Origin: an uncultured Collinsella sp.
GTDB lineage: Bacteria; Actinomycetota; Coriobacteriia; Coriobacteriales; Coriobacteriaceae
Length of the DNA stretch: 8,244 bases
NCBI GenBank assembly: GCA_959599615.1
Contig: CAUGKA010000083.1
Span: forward strand, 1-8,244
Reading direction: 5' to 3'
The notes beneath the pieces were generated by a model. That model was not told the DNA's origin. It searched no databases and was given only the letters and a program-made list of their open reading frames with translations. Shown here one piece after another: positions 5,571-8,244 of this stretch. The translations under genes and the position numbers were made by a program. The first letter of the stretch is position 1; the number at the start of each line of letters is the position of its first letter.

Positions 5571-5629
5571 AAATATGGTTAATCAGATAACCGAAATTTG
5601 GTTAAATGTAAACTGGAAATTTGGTTAAA
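5571..5629 (+). promoter_or_regulatory. Three phased AAATTTGGTTAA repeats before the ATPase gene
   Basis: AAATATGGTTAA (5571-5582), AAATTTGGTTAA (5594-5605) and AAATTTGGTTAA (5617-5628) start exactly 23 bases apart; the last two share the longer GAAATTTGGTTAAA. A GGTTA/TAACC dyad (5578-5582 and 5588-5592) overlaps the first. The array ends 14 bases before the ATG at 5644. Regular spacing near two helical turns suggests a site for a multimeric DNA-binding protein, such as an autoregulator or activator. No canonical -35/-10 pair with good spacing could be placed; TTGCGT at 5565-5570 with GATAAC at 5586-5591 is 15 bases apart. Confidence 0.7.
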
Positions 5630-5643
5630 CGCGCTGATAAACA

Positions 5644-6921
5644 ATGGTGAAAAATATGCCAAAAAAGTACTACACTCGAATTATCGAAAATGAGCTCGAC
5701 CAGATGCTAGGGATATTCGGTGCCGTTCTCATCGAAGGACCGAAATGGTGTGGAAAGACAACCACAGCCGGGACCCGTGCGGCGTCCAGGCTCCTTCTCA
5801 TGGATCCGTCGCGCAACTTCGAGAATCGTTTGCGTGCCGAGACGGACCCGGCGCTTGCCGTTTCCGGCGAGGTGCCGCGGCTGATCGATGAATGGCAGGA
5901 GGTTCCGAAACTTTGGGACGCGGCGCGGTTTGAGTGCGACAACCGCGGCGGCGAGCCTGGCCAGTTCATATTTACGGGGTCGGCGACGCCGCGAGACAAT
6001 GAGCGGCCGATGCACAGTGGCGCTGGAAGGTTCGCTAAATTGCGCATGGATACCATGACGCTTTTCGAGCTTGGGAAATCCAGCGGTGCGGTTAAGCTGT
6101 CGGGCATTATTTCTGGCGAAAAGTTCAATGGCGCTTTCGGATCGTTGGATTCTGCCTCGATTGCCGAGTGCGTTGTCCGTGGCGGATGGCCCGCGGCGGT
6201 CGGTCGCGATGCGCTGGCTGCGTCGGCGATGGCGAAACGTTACATCGGCATAGTCGCCGAAGAAGATTTGTCTCGTGTTGATGGCTCTCGACGCGATCCC
6301 GAAAAGGTCAAAGCCGTCATCGAATCGCTTGCGCGAAATGAATCCACTTTGGCGACACTCAAGACGCTCGTAGCCGATCTTGGCGGAGAGGTGTCGAGAC
6401 AGACGGCGGCATCATATATATCTCTTCTTGCTCGGGTTAGTTTCGTTCGCGATATTCCCGCGTGGAACCCTGCAATGAGATCTCCGGTGCATTTAAGAGA
6501 CTCAAAGAAGCATCACCTCGCCGACCCGTCGCTGGCGGCCGCTGCGCTCGGGGCGACTCCGGAGACCTTGCTGCTAGATTTCAAGACGCTCGGACTACTT
6601 TTTGAATCGCTGGCACTCCATGATTTGTGGGTTTATGCGCGAGCAAACGGAATGAGCCTCTATCACTATCATGATTCTCGCGATCTAGAAGTCGATGCGG
6701 TCATTGCGGCTCCCGGCGGAACGTGGATTCCGGTCGAAGTTAAACTCAGCTCTGCTCAAATCGAAGAGGCGTCTGACAGCCTTGTTGCTGTCGAGAAGCG
6801 CATGGTTGCCGCCGGAAACAACCCGCCGGTTTCGAAAGTCGTGATCATCGGGTTTGGTTCGCAAGCCTATGTTACCGAGCGTGGCGTCCAAGTTGTTCCG
6901 CTGGATGTTCTCGCGCCGTAA
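5644..6921 (+). CDS. AAA_14/DUF4143 ATP-binding protein with nuclease-like C-terminus
   Basis: This intact 425-residue protein belongs to the widespread AAA_14 plus DUF4143 ATPases of unknown physiological role. Walker A is EGPKWCGKTTTA (residues 31-42, Lys38), Walker B is RLIDEWQ (79-85, Asp82-Glu83), and FIFTGSATP (108-116) is the sensor strand. The middle part carries VVRGGWPAAVG (177-187) and HLADPSLAAAALG (291-303), typical of the DUF4143 region. The C-terminus has LEVDAVI (348-354) and WIPVEVKL (361-368); the D351, E365-V-K367 arrangement fits a PD-(D/E)XK nuclease-like fold. Members are common in gut Actinomycetota and often stand alone, as here. The start is uncertain: ATG 5644 has no ribosome site, while ATG 5656 has GGTGA five bases upstream. 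Three phased repeats lie directly before it and long direct repeats enclose it. A defence or mobile-element role is possible but not shown. Confidence 0.9.
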   Translation: MVKNMPKKYYTRIIENELDQMLGIFGAVLIEGPKWCGKTTTAGTRAASRLLLMDPSRNFENRLRAETDPALAVSGEVPRLIDEWQEVPKLWDAARFECDNRGGEPGQFIFTGSATPRDNERPMHSGAGRFAKLRMDTMTLFELGKSSGAVKLSGIISGEKFNGAFGSLDSASIAECVVRGGWPAAVGRDALAASAMAKRYIGIVAEEDLSRVDGSRRDPEKVKAVIESLARNESTLATLKTLVADLGGEVSRQTAASYISLLARVSFVRDIPAWNPAMRSPVHLRDSKKHHLADPSLAAAALGATPETLLLDFKTLGLLFESLALHDLWVYARANGMSLYHYHDSRDLEVDAVIAAPGGTWIPVEVKLSSAQIEEASDSLVAVEKRMVAAGNNPPVSKVVIIGFGSQAYVTERGVQVVPLDVLAP

Positions 6922-6969
6922 CGCGACGGTCGAAGCGGGACGGACGCCACCATTGCGCGCGAGGACACG

Positions 6970-6985
6970 GCATCATCGATGATGC
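6970..6985. repeat. 16-bp perfect palindrome GCATCATCGATGATGC
   Basis: The palindrome has no unpaired centre and lies 48 bases after the ATPase stop. There is no T tract after it, so it is not a standard terminator; it could be a dyad binding site or a plain chance palindrome within the repeat-flanked segment. Confidence 0.5.
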
Positions 6986-7001
6986 GGCGGCCACATTCGG
7001 C

Positions 7002-7050
7002 AAAGAGTGTCCCCAACGACTAGTCGTTTAGGAACGCCCCCAATGACTAG
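7002..7050. repeat. Direct repeat, right copy, with internal tandem
   Basis: It begins AAAGAGTGTCCC, continues CAA and CGACTAGTCG (a 10-base palindrome at 7017-7026), then TTTAGGAACG, and closes CCCCCAATGACTAG. It matches the copy at 5465-5507. Internally GTCCCCAACGACTAG (7009-7023 region) is echoed by GCCCCCAATGACTAG (7036-7050) with two differences, about 27 bases on, so the unit is itself a doubled motif. It abuts the galM terminator. Confidence 0.75.
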
Positions 7051-7053
7051 GTA

Positions 7054-7087
7054 GAAAAACGCCCGTCGGCGGTGGTGCCGGCGGGCG
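7054..7087 (-). terminator. Rho-independent terminator of galM
   Basis: On the minus strand CGCCCGCCGGC (7087-7077) pairs with GCCGACGGGCG (7070-7060) apart from one internal C-A mismatch, around the 6-base loop ACCACC, and is followed by TTTTT (7059-7055). It lies 28 bases beyond the galM stop. Confidence 0.9.
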
Positions 7088-7115
7088 CTGCTGTGCGATA
7101 TGTCGCGTTGTGGGC

Positions 7116-8168
7116 TTAATGCCTCATAAAGTGGTACTCGATCACATTGCTGTAGGGGTGACCCGGGCCCACAATGCCCTGCGGGAACAGCGGCTGGTGC
7201 GGCGTGTCGGGGTACATCTCTGCCTCGAGGGCAAAGCCGGCGCCCCAGCCATAGTTGGCATCGTCCTTGGCGTGCTCGTCACCCAGCCAGTTGCCGGTGT
7301 AGAGCTGCACGCCCGGGGCGGTGGTGTAGTAGTCCAGCTCACGGCCGGTCCACATCTCCTCGACGTGCATCGCGCGGCGCAGATTACGGCCGTACTGATA
7401 GCCATCGATGCACAGACAGTGATCGTAGCCACGGGCGTGCTTAATCTGCGGATCGTCGGCCTCCATGCCAGGCGCGACGGGGCGCAGCTCGCGAAAGTCA
7501 AACGGCGTGCCCTCGACCGGAGCGATTTCGCCGGTGGGAATGTTCTGCTCGTTGATGGGCAGGTAGTGAGCGGCGTTGGCAACAAAGAAGTGTTCACAGT
7601 CCATGCCGGCGTTATGACCGGCGAGGTTAAAGTATGTGTGGTTGGTCATGGACACGTAGGTGGCGCGGTCGCTCTCGCAGCCATACTCGATGCGAAAGAC
7701 GCCGGTGCGCGTAACGGTAAACACGGCCGTAAGCGTGCGGTTGCCGGGCAGGCCCAGCTCGCCATCCTTAAGCGAGGTGGTCATGCGCACGGCGTTGTGA
7801 GCCTCGTCGAGTTCAACGTCCCACACGCGCTTGTGCAGGCCGTGCTCAAGATCGCTGTGCAGGTTGTTGACGCCTTCGTTGGCTAGCATATGCCAGTCCG
7901 TGCCGTCAATGGTGATCGTGGCACCCGCAGTGCGGTTGGCCACAGGGCCGATGGTCGCGCCAAAGCAGGCGGGGTTGTCAAAGTAATCCTCGAGCTTATC
8001 GAAGCCCAGCACCACATCGCGCACGTTGCCAGGGATGTCGGGCACATCGATTCCAAGCACGGTGGCGCCATAGTCCATAATGCGAACGCAGATCTCGGGC
8101 CCGTTGAGGGTATAACGATGAACGGGAGTGCCGCACGGCGCGGTGCCGAAAAGCTCGGAAGTGATCAT
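7116..8168 (-). CDS. galM: Aldose 1-epimerase (galactose mutarotase)
   Basis: This 350-residue cytoplasmic enzyme is a classical GalM, which interconverts alpha- and beta-D-galactose (and glucose) at the entry of the Leloir pathway. Visible landmarks: IGPVANRTAG (73-82), NNLHSDLEHGLHKRVWD (101-117) with His104, MTNHTYFNLAGH (174-185) with His177, GYDHC (247-251) with Asp249, GVQLYTGNW (286-294) and FALEAEMYPD (312-321) with Glu315. His104, His177, Asp249 and Glu315 correspond to the catalytic and binding residues of the family. The usual LHGG stretch reads LHSD here, a mild departure. The start at 8168 is chosen because AGGA lies about five bases upstream and the protein then begins like the family; a GTG at 8228 would add 20 unlikely residues. 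No other galactose genes are in view. A possible -10 GATAAT (8226-8221) lies upstream, its -35 beyond the window edge. Confidence 0.95.
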   Translation of the reverse strand: MITSELFGTAPCGTPVHRYTLNGPEICVRIMDYGATVLGIDVPDIPGNVRDVVLGFDKLEDYFDNPACFGATIGPVANRTAGATITIDGTDWHMLANEGVNNLHSDLEHGLHKRVWDVELDEAHNAVRMTTSLKDGELGLPGNRTLTAVFTVTRTGVFRIEYGCESDRATYVSMTNHTYFNLAGHNAGMDCEHFFVANAAHYLPINEQNIPTGEIAPVEGTPFDFRELRPVAPGMEADDPQIKHARGYDHCLCIDGYQYGRNLRRAMHVEEMWTGRELDYYTTAPGVQLYTGNWLGDEHAKDDANYGWGAGFALEAEMYPDTPHQPLFPQGIVGPGHPYSNVIEYHFMRH

Positions 8169-8220
8169 TTGGTTCCTAACATCGAGGTATTTCGGACAAA
8201 CTGTAGCGCGAACAGGCGAG

Positions 8221-8226
8221 ATTATC
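8221..8226 (-). promoter_or_regulatory. Possible -10 element of galM
   Basis: On the minus strand TGATAATC contains GATAAT, a good -10, about 53 bases before the galM ATG. The matching -35 would lie past the right edge of the window, so the promoter cannot be confirmed. Confidence 0.35.
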
Positions 8227-8244
8227 ACTACATCCCACTAAAGC

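Larger units (their letters stand above)
5201..5643. other. Non-coding repeat-rich gap before the ATPase gene
   Basis: I see no convincing gene in these 443 bases. They hold a small hairpin just after the IIB stop (GGAAAA 5216-5221 with TTTTCC 5231-5236), a 132-base inverted-repeat element, the left copy of a long direct repeat, a second hairpin and three phased promoter repeats, each listed separately where strong. GC content falls sharply over the last 80 bases. Confidence 0.6.

Noticed and set aside
7110..7886. 258-codon open frame on the plus strand
   Set aside because: It is antisense to galM, whose catalytic motifs are all visible; the antisense product has no recognisable domain.

Overview
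The window looks like chromosomal DNA of a gut actinobacterium of the class Coriobacteriia, most likely Collinsella or a close relative. The grounds are GC-rich coding regions, the protein flavour, strong AAGGAG-type ribosome sites and a DUF4143-type ATPase; the genus is an inference from sequence style, not a database match. No phage, IS transposase, CRISPR array or rRNA gene is visible.

Layout. (1) 1-436, minus: the N-terminal 145 residues of a flavodoxin-family protein, cut by the window edge. (2) 594-3148, plus: a compact sugar cluster with a LacX-type aldose 1-epimerase, a PfkB-family kinase of the LacC/FruK type, a short decayed C-terminus of a NagA-type deacetylase, and a YhcH/YjgK/YiaL-family protein. 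It ends in a strong terminator that carries an unusual repeated CCCTAGGG module. (3) about 3280-4390, minus: an AT-richer accessory stretch with one unrecognised small protein and a broken secreted-protein gene (in-frame TAG plus a one-base frameshift), lying against the 3' end of a tRNA gene. (4) 4391-4569, minus: tRNA-Thr(CGT) with its own promoter and terminator. (5) 4718-5200, plus: a lone mannose-family PTS IIB protein in which the phosphorylatable histidine is replaced by tyrosine. (6) 5201-7060: a repeat-rich segment with a MITE-like inverted repeat, a hairpin, three 23-bp-phased promoter repeats, an intact AAA_14/DUF4143 ATPase gene, and imperfect 43/47-bp direct repeats on both sides of that gene. 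(7) 7054-8168, minus: galM (aldose 1-epimerase) with its terminator.

How the genes fit together. The epimerases interconvert sugar anomers, the kinase is of the type that phosphorylates tagatose-6-phosphate or fructose-1-phosphate, the YhcH-like protein belongs to a family linked to sialic acid and other sugars, and the NagA fragment points to a former amino-sugar step. Together with the degenerate IIB this resembles what remains of a hexosamine/galactose (GalNAc-like) utilisation region that has lost parts; that pathway reading is inference. The most unusual part is the 5.2-7.06 kb segment, where one ATPase gene sits between matching direct repeats behind a phased-repeat promoter region.
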